Positions 8,649 through 16,601 of a stretch of DNA of 42,103 nucleotides are shown piece after piece; positions within the stretch are counted from its first letter, which is position 1, and each line of letters opens with the position of its first letter. Origin of the DNA: an uncultured Rhodospirillales bacterium (GTDB lineage Bacteria > Pseudomonadota > Alphaproteobacteria > Rhodospirillales > UBA2165); assembly GCA_905614355.1 (NCBI GenBank), contig CAJQSN010000048.1, forward strand, positions 1 to 42,103, read 5' to 3'. Below the pieces are notes generated by a model. The model was not told where the DNA came from, searched no databases, and saw only the letters and a program-made list of their open reading frames with translations. The position numbers and the translations under genes were made by a program.

Positions 8649-9047
8649 ATGTCGATATCTATTGAAAAAATTTTAGGTAATGAAGCCCTTAATAGTAGCG
8701 TTCTTAAGGGATTGGCAGATAACAGTTTTGACTCGATATTAATAACGGATGCCAGTAGAAATGCAAAAATTATCTACGCTAATAAAGCATTCAAAAGTCT
8801 CACGGGGTTTTCTCCTGCCGATGTCATAGGAAAGACACCTAAAATTTTGCAAGGCCCAGCAACGGATAAAAAGGTTATAGCTCGACTGGCCGTAGCTCTA
8901 AGTAAAGGCATTCCTTTTGAAGGAAGGGCAATAAATTATAAAAAAGATCGTACGCCTTTTATCATGTATTGGAGGGTGGTTCCGGCTAAAATAGGCAAAG
9001 ACACAAAGGTTTGGATCGCAATCCAGCGTGAAGGCAGTCACATTTAA
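8649..9047 (+). CDS. Stand-alone LOV-like PAS domain protein without the photoactive cysteine
   Basis: A 132-residue protein that is one PAS domain with short N- and C-terminal extensions and no kinase, DNA-binding or cyclase domain. It follows the LOV flavin-binding pattern closely: YANKAFKSLTGFSPADVIG, GKTPKILQGPATD (61-73), NYKKDRTPFIMYW (97-108) and a final strand with Q126. In photoactive LOV domains the 61-68 motif reads GxNCRFLQ; here the Cys position is Pro64 and the Asn is Thr63. It should therefore not form the cysteinyl-flavin adduct; it may bind flavin for redox sensing or another ligand. Strong ribosome site AAGGAG. Transcribed away from the dioxygenase genes across a 159-bp spacer. 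PAS fold is secure; flavin binding is inference. Confidence 0.8.
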   Translation: MSISIEKILGNEALNSSVLKGLADNSFDSILITDASRNAKIIYANKAFKSLTGFSPADVIGKTPKILQGPATDKKVIARLAVALSKGIPFEGRAINYKKDRTPFIMYWRVVPAKIGKDTKVWIAIQREGSHI

Positions 9048-9252
9048 AATGTGTTCAAATATTGTTTATTTTTAGCTCGCCGGTAATGCGCCAAATGTGT
9101 CGGGTAGGAATAGGACGTTCTTTCTAATTTTGGCTAATATGTCTGGCGCTTGGTTCAAAAAAATTGAGATAGATTTTATAAGTAATCATATAATAAGCTC
9201 ATTTACTCTTTTTTAACGGAGTATATTTGGGAACAAAAATAACTGGGTTGGA

Positions 9253-10641
9253 TTAAGTGGCGTTTACTGTAAAGAAATACGCAATCCCAACTGCACCACT
9301 TGCTAGGAGGGTGGGTATCATTCCTATATGAAACTTTAGAGTGGCTACAAGAGCACCTGAGGATAATATTAATGCCGCCCAATCCAGAGTATTCCAAATT
9401 GGAATATGTAAGTGAAGTATTCCAATAGTTGTCTCATTAACTTCTCCAAATATTACATGAAGTGAGAACCAAACCACAAGATTAAGAATTACGCCAACAA
9501 TCGCTGCAGTTATAGCGGAGAGTGTAGCCGCTAAAGCCTTGTTCCCTCGAAGAGATTCAATAAAGGGGGCTCCTAGAAATATCCATAGAAAGCATGGCGC
9601 AAATGTGACCCAAGTTGTTAGTAACGCGCCAAGGACCCCTGCTGTCAGAGGGTCTAGTATGCCTGGATTACGGTAAGCACCCATAAACCCAACAAACTGT
9701 ACTATCATAATTAATGGCCCGGGAGTGGTTTCTGCCATACCGAGACCATCAAGCATTTCGCCTGGTGCCAACCATCCATAATTTTCAACGGCTTGCTGGG
9801 CGACATAAGCAAGTACAGCGTATGCTCCTCCGAAAGTAACGACAGCCATTTTACTAAAGAAAAGACCTTCTTGGACAAAAATATTTGTTGGCCCTAAGGC
9901 CATAAATAGGACTACCAGAGGTCCAAGCCAGATTGTTAGCCATATCAAAAGCACCCGAATAGAACTAATCATAGAGGGCTTTATATGAGTAAAAGAATCT
10001 GATTTAATCCCTGAATCAACTAGTTCAGGGGAGCTATTTTTTTCTATACTTGAACTACGGTCAGTATTGTTACCAAAGCTTGGAAGATTTAATTTGTTTC
10101 CTGCTAAACCTATGGTTGCAGCTGCTAGAACAACAACTGGAAAAGGAACGGCTAGAAAAAAAATGCTGATAAATGCTCCGCCGGCGATAGTATACATCGC
10201 TGCATTTTTCAGTGCTCGTTTTCCGATTCGTAATACAGCTTCAACAACAACGGCTAATACTGCAGCTTTGATGCCAAAGAACAGCGCTTCAACAAACTTA
10301 ACTTCGTAATATCCCGCGTAAAGAATACTGAGTAATAAAATTACTATTGCGCCTGGTATGACAAATAGTATTCCCGCCATCAAACCCCCAAGGGTTCGGT
10401 GCATCAACCAACCAATATAAGTAGCAAGTTGTTGTGCTTCAGGCCCTGGCAAAAGCATACAGTAATTTAAAGCATGCAGAAATCGCTCTTCGCTAACCCA
10501 CCGTTTTTCCTCAATTAAAATACGGTGCATAACCGCAATTTGGCCGGCTGGCCCGCCAAAGCTTAGAAGACTAATTCTTAGCCAGACGCGAAATGCCGCT
10601 AAAAGACTTATTCCATGGTGTGGCGTCTTTTGATTATTCAT
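9253..10641 (-). CDS. chrA: Chromate transporter, ChrA family (two-domain form)
   Basis: A 462-residue inner-membrane protein with two homologous CHR halves. The first has SLLSFGGPAGQIAVMH and LNYCMLLPGPEAQQLATYIGW; the second has VTFGGAYAVLAYVAQQAV and MAETTPGPLIMIVQFVGFMG. These FGGP/FGGA and PGP motifs are the signatures of the long-chain CHR family, which expels chromate (and in some members may handle sulfate or other oxyanions) from the cytoplasm. A hydrophilic linker around residues 195-220 joins the halves. Start ATG with AAGG upstream. It is flanked by non-chromate genes and no chrB regulator is nearby, so expression control is unknown. Length is normal (about 400-460). Confidence 0.9.
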   Translation of the reverse strand: MNNQKTPHHGISLLAAFRVWLRISLLSFGGPAGQIAVMHRILIEEKRWVSEERFLHALNYCMLLPGPEAQQLATYIGWLMHRTLGGLMAGILFVIPGAIVILLLSILYAGYYEVKFVEALFFGIKAAVLAVVVEAVLRIGKRALKNAAMYTIAGGAFISIFFLAVPFPVVVLAAATIGLAGNKLNLPSFGNNTDRSSSIEKNSSPELVDSGIKSDSFTHIKPSMISSIRVLLIWLTIWLGPLVVLFMALGPTNIFVQEGLFFSKMAVVTFGGAYAVLAYVAQQAVENYGWLAPGEMLDGLGMAETTPGPLIMIVQFVGFMGAYRNPGILDPLTAGVLGALLTTWVTFAPCFLWIFLGAPFIESLRGNKALAATLSAITAAIVGVILNLVVWFSLHVIFGEVNETTIGILHLHIPIWNTLDWAALILSSGALVATLKFHIGMIPTLLASGAVGIAYFFTVNAT

Positions 10642-10719
10642 ATCAAGACCTTATATTTTTATTTAATTGTGAGTTGAGTTTGATATTTTCATAATATTTT
10701 TTTTATCAGTAACTTAGAC

Positions 10720-11736
10720 TTATTTTTCAGCTGAAATAATAGTCCATGGAAAGCGCCATGAATTATAATCTAGCGCTAAAGTTCCTTCAGCTTCCTCGAA
10801 AGGTTCGATTGAAATATTTTTAAACCCTTGGGTTTCCAATATTTGTTTTATATCCATCTTGATAAAGGACACCATGAAGGGCTCATTGTTTCGTTTGCTA
10901 TGGCCTAAATGGATAAAACGATCAAATTTGTCAGGTACGAGATAAAAATCCAAATGAACCATTTTTCCACCTGGAGCAAGAACACGATGAGCTTCTGCAA
11001 AGACCGATTTGATATTTTTTGGTGGGAGTTCATGCAGTAACATTGTTGATGTTATTAAGTTGAACTCATCATTTTTAAACGGTGTATGTTCAGCATTCGC
11101 TTGCCGATAATTCACATTGCTAACCTGGTTTTGTTTTGCGAAGTGGGCAGCTAGCTGTAAGCAAGGTGCAGATAAATCTATTCCGACAACATCTGCGTCT
11201 GGAAAAGCATTATAAAATGGTTGTGTACTCTTACCAAAACCGCATGCCATATCAAGTATTTTACTTGGATTGTACTGAGGCGTCGCAATTGTTGTTAGCC
11301 TATGATGTAAGTCCTGATGATTAGTGGTGCCCAAAGGTGTTGTGGAACGTGCACCACGCTCATAAACGGTTCCAGCAATATCGTCACTCCATAGGCCCCC
11401 TGGGTGCTGATGAATGTCAACCGATGTATAGTAATATGGCAGGTTTAGCTCTTTATCTAATATTAATATCTCATTGTCAGAGAAATTCTCGATAATTTCT
11501 TCTCGGAACTGGTTTTGAAAACGGTGTATCCCATAACGTCCTGAATATTTATAACGCTGAAGGTGCCGTTCTAGCCATGCAAAAAACTGATAATCAACAG
11601 TCTGTTTAACTTTTTCAATTGGGGCATTCCGATCTAACTGAGGATATAATTTTGTTGTCCAATAAGTTTTAACAGAAAGGATGAAATCCTGTGCAGCAAT
11701 AAACGAACGGGCATCAATATTGTTGGTGTCTCCCAT
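10720..11736 (-). CDS. Class I SAM-dependent methyltransferase with long N-terminal extension
   Basis: A 338-residue protein. Residues 159-270 are a methyltransferase_11-type domain: motif I ILDMACGFGKS (160-170), the acidic strand end DADVVGIDLS, motif QANAEHTPFKNDEFNLI and motif LLHELPP, then LAPGGKMVHLDFYL. The first ~150 residues form an extra region rich in aromatic residues (YYYTSVDIHQHPGGLWSD) that may bind substrate; it is not a domain I recognise. The start lies 3 nt after the stop of the small upstream gene, so the two are translationally coupled and probably act together. Substrate unknown; could methylate a small molecule or a quinone- or lipid-like acceptor. Confidence 0.78.
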   Translation of the reverse strand: MGDTNNIDARSFIAAQDFILSVKTYWTTKLYPQLDRNAPIEKVKQTVDYQFFAWLERHLQRYKYSGRYGIHRFQNQFREEIIENFSDNEILILDKELNLPYYYTSVDIHQHPGGLWSDDIAGTVYERGARSTTPLGTTNHQDLHHRLTTIATPQYNPSKILDMACGFGKSTQPFYNAFPDADVVGIDLSAPCLQLAAHFAKQNQVSNVNYRQANAEHTPFKNDEFNLITSTMLLHELPPKNIKSVFAEAHRVLAPGGKMVHLDFYLVPDKFDRFIHLGHSKRNNEPFMVSFIKMDIKQILETQGFKNISIEPFEEAEGTLALDYNSWRFPWTIISAEK

Positions 11737-11739
11737 GGC

Positions 11740-12021
11740 TCACTTCAGTCCCTTAGAAACCTGGTGGCCTGATAAGCTTTCCATTAAATGATTTACAAAC
11801 TCATTACGATCCAATTGGGTTGCTGCACGTTCCTCGTCTGATGGTTCAGCATTTAAGGTTTCAAGGTCAAGTACTCCTTGACTAGCCAATACTTTTTCGA
11901 TTTCCCGTTGTCGGTCACGTAAAACATAAACTTCGGTTGCGAGAGCCATAACCACTCCAAAAACACGGTCCAAAGCCGGGTCATTAAAGAATTTTTGTTC
12001 TGGTATTGCTGTAGTTTTCAT
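11740..12021 (-). CDS. Small conserved-type protein coupled to the methyltransferase
   Basis: A 93-residue soluble protein (MKTTAIPEQKFFNDP...). The frame is open back to 12168, but the sequence upstream of the ATG at 12021 is Asn/Tyr-rich and not protein-like, so the ATG at 12021 is preferred. The middle, DRVFGVVMALATEVYVLRDR followed by REIEKVLASQGVL, is predicted helical, and the end has ERAATQLDRNEFVNHLMESL. No domain recognised. It stops 3 nt before the methyltransferase start; in such pairs the small protein is often an accessory or dimerisation partner, which is inference only. Confidence 0.6.
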   Translation of the reverse strand: MKTTAIPEQKFFNDPALDRVFGVVMALATEVYVLRDRQREIEKVLASQGVLDLETLNAEPSDEERAATQLDRNEFVNHLMESLSGHQVSKGLK

Positions 12022-12242
12022 TTTATATCTCACAATATTTTGGGAGTAAGTGTTAAAATTATTTAATACTATAAACAAGTTTTTATAATTTATAGCTCTG
12101 TTACTATAAGACTGAAGATAATTCTGGTCATATGACTTATTATAAATTAAGTCTTCCAACTCATACAATCGATATAGTTAGAATTTTATTGTTTGTTAAT
12201 TTTAATTTACCTAATTGTTAATATAGCATATTATTTAGGTTA

Positions 12243-12319
12243 GGCCCCTTAGCTCAATTGGATAGAGTATCTGACTTCGAATCAGAGGGTTGGGAGTTCG
12301 AGTCTCTCAGGGGTCACCA
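12243..12319 (+). tRNA. tRNA-Arg (anticodon TCG), CCA encoded
   Basis: All arms fold: acceptor 12243-12249 with 12309-12315 (one G-T pair), D arm GCTC/GAGT, anticodon stem TCTGA/TCAGA with loop CTTCGAA giving anticodon TCG, a 5-nt variable loop and T arm GGGAG/CTCTC around TTCGAGT. Discriminator A and CCA are encoded. The 3' end doubles as an integration site: 19 bp from 12303 recur at 15061. Confidence 0.95.
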
Positions 12320-12321
12320 CT
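12303..12321 (+). repeat. attL-like site at the tRNA-Arg 3' end
   Basis: TCTCTCAGGGGTCACCACT covers the T-arm and acceptor 3' end. It is repeated exactly at 15061-15079 and in altered form at 18051 and 26694. An integrase start fragment follows at 12394, the usual order for tRNA-targeted elements. Confidence 0.8.
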
Positions 12322-12393
12322 TCACATGAACTTCACCTGTAACACATTGGTATCCATACAGTTTTAATTTATGCCTGTATGGAGGTAGTACAT

Positions 12394-12507
12394 GTGGAAG
12401 GTCAATTTAGTCCCTATTTGTATCAAAAGCGTAGTATCTATTATTTTAGCCGAAGAGTTCCTGAGGACTTATTGAACCATTACAGGCGATCAAAACTCGA
12501 TGATTGA
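12394..12507 (+). pseudogene. Tyrosine integrase, N-terminal stub
   Basis: A GTG-initiated frame with a strong ribosome site (GGAGG, 8 nt upstream) encodes 37 residues. YLYQKRSIYYFSRRVPEDLL is the N-terminal pattern of tRNA-targeting phage-type integrases (YLxRRGxxYYFRRRVPxDL). The frame then ends at TGA 12505 after a join with the FkbM gene end, whose stop (12480-12482) lies antisense inside this stub. Position 75 bp after the tRNA is that of a functional integrase gene that has lost all but its start. Confidence 0.72.
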
Positions 12508-13619
12508 ACATACCAGTCATCAAACTTAGATAAATGCTCAAATTTTCTCTCATAACCATTAAGTACAAGTAGATCGTAAATTTTATCACGGTTAAGAGTG
12601 TTGTTATGCTCACAAGTTATGACGTTAAATTTGTACAGTTTAAAGTCGAAGTCTTGCAATATTTCATATTCACTACCCTCTGTATCAATAGATAAATAAT
12701 CAATTGTTTGCGGTGCACCAAATTGTTTAAGTAGATCAATTAGCGATATTGTTTCAACGTTGTATCGTTTTCCCGATTTACGACTTTCAGAATGTACATC
12801 GCAATTAGAGAAATCGTCGATTGTAGATAACTCTCCAACTTCTGCTTCGTTAAACCAGAGAATTTCACCAGATTTCCTCCATACACATTTATTTTCGATA
12901 GAAACTGTCCTATTCTTTTTTAGGTCCGAATGCCAAATTCGCGCTGGTTCAGCAAGAATTCCGTTCCAACCAAACTCCTTTTCAAGCAGAAATGAGTTGG
13001 ACAAATCAATTCCGTTAGTTGCTCCAAATTCTACAAAATATCCATTCTTCTTAAATTCCAGTTCGCTCAAAACAAATAAATCTTGTCTTAACTGCGACTT
13101 TGAAGCTTCCAGTAAGTCTTCACACTTACTACGAACCTCGGGATTAATAGACTTAAGTAGTTCTATATCTTGAACAGCTAACTTCATTATCGTGTGCCAG
13201 TGATACAGCAACGTGCGTTTGCTTAATTTATTATCACCGTCCAAACTAAACACAAATCCATCGTTATGCGTTGGGTTTGCTATCTCACGTAAACGTTCAA
13301 AGTACTGCCCGTTACGGCATAAAAACGTGCGGCTTGCACGTACTGCGCTTGTCCCAACTCGCATGTGTATACGAGCTAAAGTTTGCTCTAATCCGTTCAC
13401 TGTGTGGTGTTCTATGTGCACATCGCTCCAACGCAGTTGCCGTTGCTCTTCCACCTTTAATCCGCTGTTTGCAGCAATCAGTACAAAGTGCTGCACAATA
13501 CGTCGCGTTCTAAGCTCCCTATCGTCTAAAGAATTTTGCTTTCCACAGTAGCCGCGCATTGCGCGATTCAGACTTTGATCGTCGTCATTTATCAGCGTTG
13601 TATTGCGTATTACATCCAA
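12480..13619 (-). CDS. Chimeric reading frame: integrase core fragment fused to FkbM-family methyltransferase
   Basis: The 379-codon frame has two parts. Residues 1-148 are a tyrosine-recombinase core fragment: RRIVQHFVLIAANSGLKVEE, QRQLRWSDV, ASRTFLCRNGQYFERL and LSKRTLLYHWHTIM. The catalytic Arg (normally GLR) is Lys, and the HxxR/Tyr end is missing. Residues 150-379 are FkbM: GYFVEFGATNGID (SAM site), LEKEFGWNGILAEP, then SIDTEGSEYEIL and YDLLVLNGYER. FkbM enzymes O-methylate sugars or glycan-linked groups. The join is near 13175. The frame start at 13619 is TTG and has no ribosome site; an ATG at 13187 (residue 145) could start FkbM alone. Whether one fusion protein or only FkbM is made is open. 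Confidence 0.75.
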   Translation of the reverse strand: MDVIRNTTLINDDDQSLNRAMRGYCGKQNSLDDRELRTRRIVQHFVLIAANSGLKVEEQRQLRWSDVHIEHHTVNGLEQTLARIHMRVGTSAVRASRTFLCRNGQYFERLREIANPTHNDGFVFSLDGDNKLSKRTLLYHWHTIMKLAVQDIELLKSINPEVRSKCEDLLEASKSQLRQDLFVLSELEFKKNGYFVEFGATNGIDLSNSFLLEKEFGWNGILAEPARIWHSDLKKNRTVSIENKCVWRKSGEILWFNEAEVGELSTIDDFSNCDVHSESRKSGKRYNVETISLIDLLKQFGAPQTIDYLSIDTEGSEYEILQDFDFKLYKFNVITCEHNNTLNRDKIYDLLVLNGYERKFEHLSKFDDWYVQSSSFDRL

Positions 13620-13625
13620 GAGAAA
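13176..13625 (-). pseudogene. Tyrosine integrase, catalytic-core fragment
   Basis: The part of the chimera that matches integrases. It begins abruptly after an in-frame stop at 13626-13628 and lacks the N-terminal SAM-like domain as well as the C-terminal His-x-x-Arg and Tyr. The Arg of box I is replaced by Lys (NSGLKVEE). It lies opposite in orientation to the N-terminal stub at 12394, so at least one inversion or separate insertion separates them. Confidence 0.7.
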
Positions 13626-13778
13626 TTACTTCGCAACAATGATTATACTGATGGAGCCTCTATTTGCATGATACAGTATTTAATCATCCAAGAATAGGTG
13701 TAACTCATTAGTTTGCTGGTATAATAAGTTAATTAATAAATATTTTTTCTTAGTGACAAAAAAATAGAAAGCTAATCT

Positions 13779-14738
13779 ATGGATAACTATACCAAACTTC
13801 GACCTAAACCAATTGACGATCCAGATTTGATTACAGTCTTATGTCCCACGCGGTCTCGCCCAGAATTACTAATAAAGACAATCACCTCTTTTGATAAATT
13901 TACCATCAACAAAGATAAGGTTGAGTTTTGGCTACTTATTGATGAGGATGACCTTGATACTCATTCTTTAATCCATGGTGACTTGCTTGATGATATCGAT
14001 ATTAAACTGTCTTACCATATTGGCGAACGGCCAATAACACTCGCAGACGGGCTAAATAAACTTTGGCAAGTCGCCGCCAACGGAGGTATTTACTTCTATA
14101 TGTCTGATCACTATCAAATGTTAACCGCGGGTTGGGATATCAAATTACGTGAGATATTTAAATTAGGCCCGAAGGACCGATTGCAGGTTGTTCAAATTAA
14201 TGATGAAGCTAGAGAATCCAGCGATACAATATTTTGGGCATTGAGTGCAGAATGGGCAAACATTGTGGGTAGATTTGTACCTCCCTACTTTCCGTTTTGG
14301 TTCATCGATATGTGGATAGATCACGTATCGATTATTTTAGACCGAAAGGTAGAAAGTGATATATTTGTAAAATCTACCAATCAAGGCCCCATCGGAACAA
14401 CAAGATTATGGCATCTAGGCTACTGGTATAGATTATATCAAGTGTTGCTTTTTGAGAGAATGCAAGAAGTTGAAATAATTCTGGAAGCCATTTATAAGAA
14501 AAATCCTATAGGTTACGAAACTGCAAAATTAGGTATTGAAAGGCGATTTCAGGAATATGATGAATGGGCTAGATCAATGATAGACGGAAAGAAGATTGCT
14601 AAAATTGAATCGGATCACTCCGGAGAAAGAAATACGCCTAATGGTCTTTATTTGAAGGCTTTCCAATCAGCGCATCAATATTTTTTAAAAGTTCAGCCAG
14701 AATTTAAGCAATTCAATTTGAGGAAGACCCAGGATTAG
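13779..14738 (+). CDS. Glycosyltransferase-like protein (GT-A type start)
   Basis: A 319-residue soluble protein. LITVLCPTRSRPELLIKTITSF (15-36) is the nucleotide-binding beta-alpha start of GT2-like enzymes, EFWLLIDEDDLDTH gives an acidic strand end and YFYMSDHYQML (aligned with the DxD region) follows, though a clean DxD is not seen. The second half (FPFWFIDMWIDHVSIILD, LWHLGYWYRLYQVLLFERM) is Trp/Tyr rich. No transmembrane segment. It is AT-rich, beside an FkbM methyltransferase and inside the tRNA-bounded element, so cargo for a surface glycan is a reasonable guess. Substrates unknown; a related nucleotide-sugar-dependent family is possible. Confidence 0.6.
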   Translation: MDNYTKLRPKPIDDPDLITVLCPTRSRPELLIKTITSFDKFTINKDKVEFWLLIDEDDLDTHSLIHGDLLDDIDIKLSYHIGERPITLADGLNKLWQVAANGGIYFYMSDHYQMLTAGWDIKLREIFKLGPKDRLQVVQINDEARESSDTIFWALSAEWANIVGRFVPPYFPFWFIDMWIDHVSIILDRKVESDIFVKSTNQGPIGTTRLWHLGYWYRLYQVLLFERMQEVEIILEAIYKKNPIGYETAKLGIERRFQEYDEWARSMIDGKKIAKIESDHSGERNTPNGLYLKAFQSAHQYFLKVQPEFKQFNLRKTQD

Positions 14739-14961
14739 TGGCCCTCCCCCCATAGGTCCACTCAAGAAACACCCACACAATGACTCTGTGAATCCATTTA
14801 ACGACCACTGGGAGTCTTTAGACACTCTAGAATCCTTAATTGAGCCCTTGTTTTAAGTGGCTCTGTATGACTCTTAAAATGACTCACAGAGGGTATTTAG
14901 AGAGGGGTTGAGAAGGGCAGATGTGGGCTTAAGAAGACCAAAGAAAGGGTAGTACAAACGG

Positions 14962-15090
14962 TAGTACATTTATGCCTCTTTACAATGGACTCAGGGATTC
15001 CTATGTTGTTGATTCAATTGGATACTTGTGTATCAATGGGGTTCTTAAGGGTCACCTAACTCTCTCAGGGGTCACCACTCTTTTTCAGCC
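14962..15090 (+). repeat. Element right-end repeat, copy 1, including exact attR-like site
   Basis: About 130 bp that match 26595-26721 along the whole length (roughly four in five bases by eye), starting TAGTACATTTATGCC and ending in TTTTTCAGC. It contains the exact 19-bp copy of the tRNA-Arg 3' end at 15061-15079. This is what remains at the right border after tRNA-targeted integration. Confidence 0.75.
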
Positions 15091-15132
15091 TGAAAAATCC
15101 ATTTATATCAATGGATTAAAAAACCAGTTTTT

Positions 15133-15184
15133 ACAAAATGTGTGACGTTTTCCAGATTCCGTGTGACAAAATGTGTGACGTTTT
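15133..15184 (+). repeat. Two 19-bp direct repeats, 33-nt period
   Basis: ACAAAATGTGTGACGTTTT occurs at 15133-15151 and 15166-15184, with a partial GTGTGACA between. Two closely spaced copies next to an att site could be integrase or excisionase arm sites, or a regulator site for the gene at 15362. Function not shown. Confidence 0.6.
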
Positions 15185-15201
15185 GAAGGTATAATCTTAA
15201 T

Positions 15202-15276
15202 TCTTTAAGCCCCCCTTGGTCCACATAGATTCTAATAGTTATCTCTGTCCATTTTTGGGGGAGTTGAGACCGTATG
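15202..15276 (+). repeat. Dispersed ~70-bp repeat, copy A
   Basis: Starts with TTTAAGCCCCCCTTGGTCCAC, then a TCTAATAGTTATCTCTGTCC core, and ends in TTTTTGGGGGAGTTGAGAC. The C-run and G-run at its ends are complementary, so it can fold into a hairpin. Copies lie at 17815 (same strand) and 23967 (opposite strand). Confidence 0.75.
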
Positions 15277-15361
15277 ATTGATTCCGATCAGCTTCGACTA
15301 TTGCTCAAGCGCTTCAGTAGGGGTTAGTATATAATTGGGGGTCTTATAATAAGGGGAAAAA

Positions 15362-15613
15362 ATGGATAGTTTTTGGGAAAGACTGCCAGAGGGCTACCAC
15401 AGACTGGGTTTTTTGATTAGCGGCCTATCAGCCGTAATCACATACATCATATTATCAATCAATGAGAACCGAGTTTCAGCATTCGAAGCACTAATAGAAT
15501 TCCCCTTCTATTCAGCTCTTATCGGCATTGGCGCATTAGTTTTGATCCGAGGTATTCGATGGGTCCAACAATGGTTTGCTGTCACGGGGGATTTAAATCA
15601 ACCAACAATCTAG
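15362..15613 (+). CDS. Small membrane protein, unknown function
   Basis: 83 residues with two hydrophobic helices (about 15-34 and 48-66: GFLISGLSAVITYIILSI, FYSALIGIGALVLIRGI). No domain recognised. ATG follows AAGGGGAAAAA, a fair ribosome site. The next gene's predicted start is 20 bp downstream on the same strand, and that gene also begins with two membrane helices, so the two are probably cotranscribed. Confidence 0.5.
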   Translation: MDSFWERLPEGYHRLGFLISGLSAVITYIILSINENRVSAFEALIEFPFYSALIGIGALVLIRGIRWVQQWFAVTGDLNQPTI

Positions 15614-15633
15614 ATTGGCAGCGGCGAAAGAAG

Positions 15634-16569
15634 ATGAAATTGACACAACAAAATAAAAAGCTTTCCACTGTATTTCCTCCAACAGCCTATTATATTGCAG
15701 CGGGTCTAATCACGATTATTACGTTTCCCGCACCCTCGAGGCTAGGACATTGGATGAGCTCCTTAGGATGGTGGGTTATTCCTATCGTCGCACTCCTAAT
15801 TTACCTGGGTAATAAAAGTCATCAACAGAGGCTAGAGCCTGACCTTCCTAAACCAGTAATAGAGCCTAACAATAATGCTGAAACATCCGAATCGGAGCAG
15901 ACTAAAATTGACCATGGGCACGATAATTCAAACAAAAAAAACCGGAGGGACGTTGCTAAACCATATTATGCAACGGTGAAGGAAAACGATGAAGATATAA
16001 CTGAAACTGAAATTCCCAGATACACCGTATCAAAAAGTAATAAAAATATGGGTGCTAAGCCCAACCAAAATATAGAAAAAAGTTATGTCCGTTATGCCTC
16101 TCAGATAACAAATGTTTCTATGTATCTCTTCAGCCACAAATGTTGCCCACCAAAAGATGACCATGCGAAAATAGATCTTGAGAATGAACATAATAGAACC
16201 GGTTTAGTGAGCGCAATTGTCAGCCGGATTAATGCATTGGGCCTTGTCGACTGTTCTCACGAGGATCAAGCATCAATTTTAAGAGATATGGCCAAAGACG
16301 ACGTTGAAAACGTGGCTACTACTTCGGACACGGAATCAGATGCGGGCATGATTCTTACAATATTAAATCTAGTTGATATGTTAGTGCGACATCAGCATGA
16401 TTTATATCCCGAGTATAAACCTATGCTAGAGATGGTAAATCAGTTAGCTAAAATTTGTCCTTCGGGCATGCAGGTTATTTTTGGTGATGACTTGCCGATA
16501 GAAGTAAGACGAACATTTACCCATTTCTCTAGTTTATTTGAACAGAATAGAGCAAATTCAAACTTTTAG
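15634..16569 (+). CDS. Membrane-anchored protein of unknown function
   Basis: About 311 residues from the ATG at 15634; the frame is open back to 15559 but that part overlaps the preceding gene and reads poorly. Two membrane helices come first (TAYYIAAGLITIITF and LGWWVIPIVALLIYL), then a charged, low-complexity linker (residues ~60-150) and a C-terminal helical domain (HNRTGLVSAIVSRINALGLV ... IRRTFTHFSSLFEQ region). No family recognised. It lies between element scars, with a small gene behind it, and is best treated as island cargo of unknown role. Confidence 0.55.
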   Translation: MKLTQQNKKLSTVFPPTAYYIAAGLITIITFPAPSRLGHWMSSLGWWVIPIVALLIYLGNKSHQQRLEPDLPKPVIEPNNNAETSESEQTKIDHGHDNSNKKNRRDVAKPYYATVKENDEDITETEIPRYTVSKSNKNMGAKPNQNIEKSYVRYASQITNVSMYLFSHKCCPPKDDHAKIDLENEHNRTGLVSAIVSRINALGLVDCSHEDQASILRDMAKDDVENVATTSDTESDAGMILTILNLVDMLVRHQHDLYPEYKPMLEMVNQLAKICPSGMQVIFGDDLPIEVRRTFTHFSSLFEQNRANSNF

Positions 16570-16601
16570 AGTTTAAAAGCTGAGGTTAAGGGGTGCTTGA
16601 T

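Larger units (their letters stand above)
12303..15079. mobile_element. Remnant of a tRNA-Arg-integrated element (innermost)
   Basis: Bounded by exact 19-bp direct repeats of the tRNA 3' end. It holds an integrase N-terminal stub on the + strand, an integrase catalytic-core fragment on the minus strand fused to an FkbM methyltransferase, and a glycosyltransferase-like gene. Neither integrase piece is complete, so the element cannot move by itself. Size about 2.8 kb. Confidence 0.7.
14739..15361. other. Gene-free right end of the innermost element
   Basis: No convincing gene. It contains a CCCTCCCCCC...GGTCCACT stretch at 14740-14765 resembling the start of the dispersed ~70-bp repeat, two GTAGTACA motifs (14950 and 14962), the ~130-bp element end repeated at 26595, the exact att copy at 15061, a doubled 19-mer at 15133/15166 and one full copy of the ~70-bp repeat at 15202. 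Confidence 0.6.

Noticed and set aside
12022-12168. Longer start for the small protein coupled to the methyltransferase
   Set aside because: The extra 49 codons are Asn/Tyr-rich as AT-rich spacer would give, and the ATG at 12021 begins the protein-like part.
12760-13173. 137-codon + strand frame opposite the FkbM domain
   Set aside because: FkbM motifs are clear on the other strand; this one is a shadow without ribosome site.
15061-15079. Second tRNA gene at the right border
   Set aside because: Only the 3' end sequence is copied; no D arm or anticodon arm precedes it, so it is an attachment-site duplicate.
15133-15184. Start of a CRISPR array
   Set aside because: Only two 19-bp copies with a 14-nt gap, no further units and no cas genes; spacing is too short for CRISPR.
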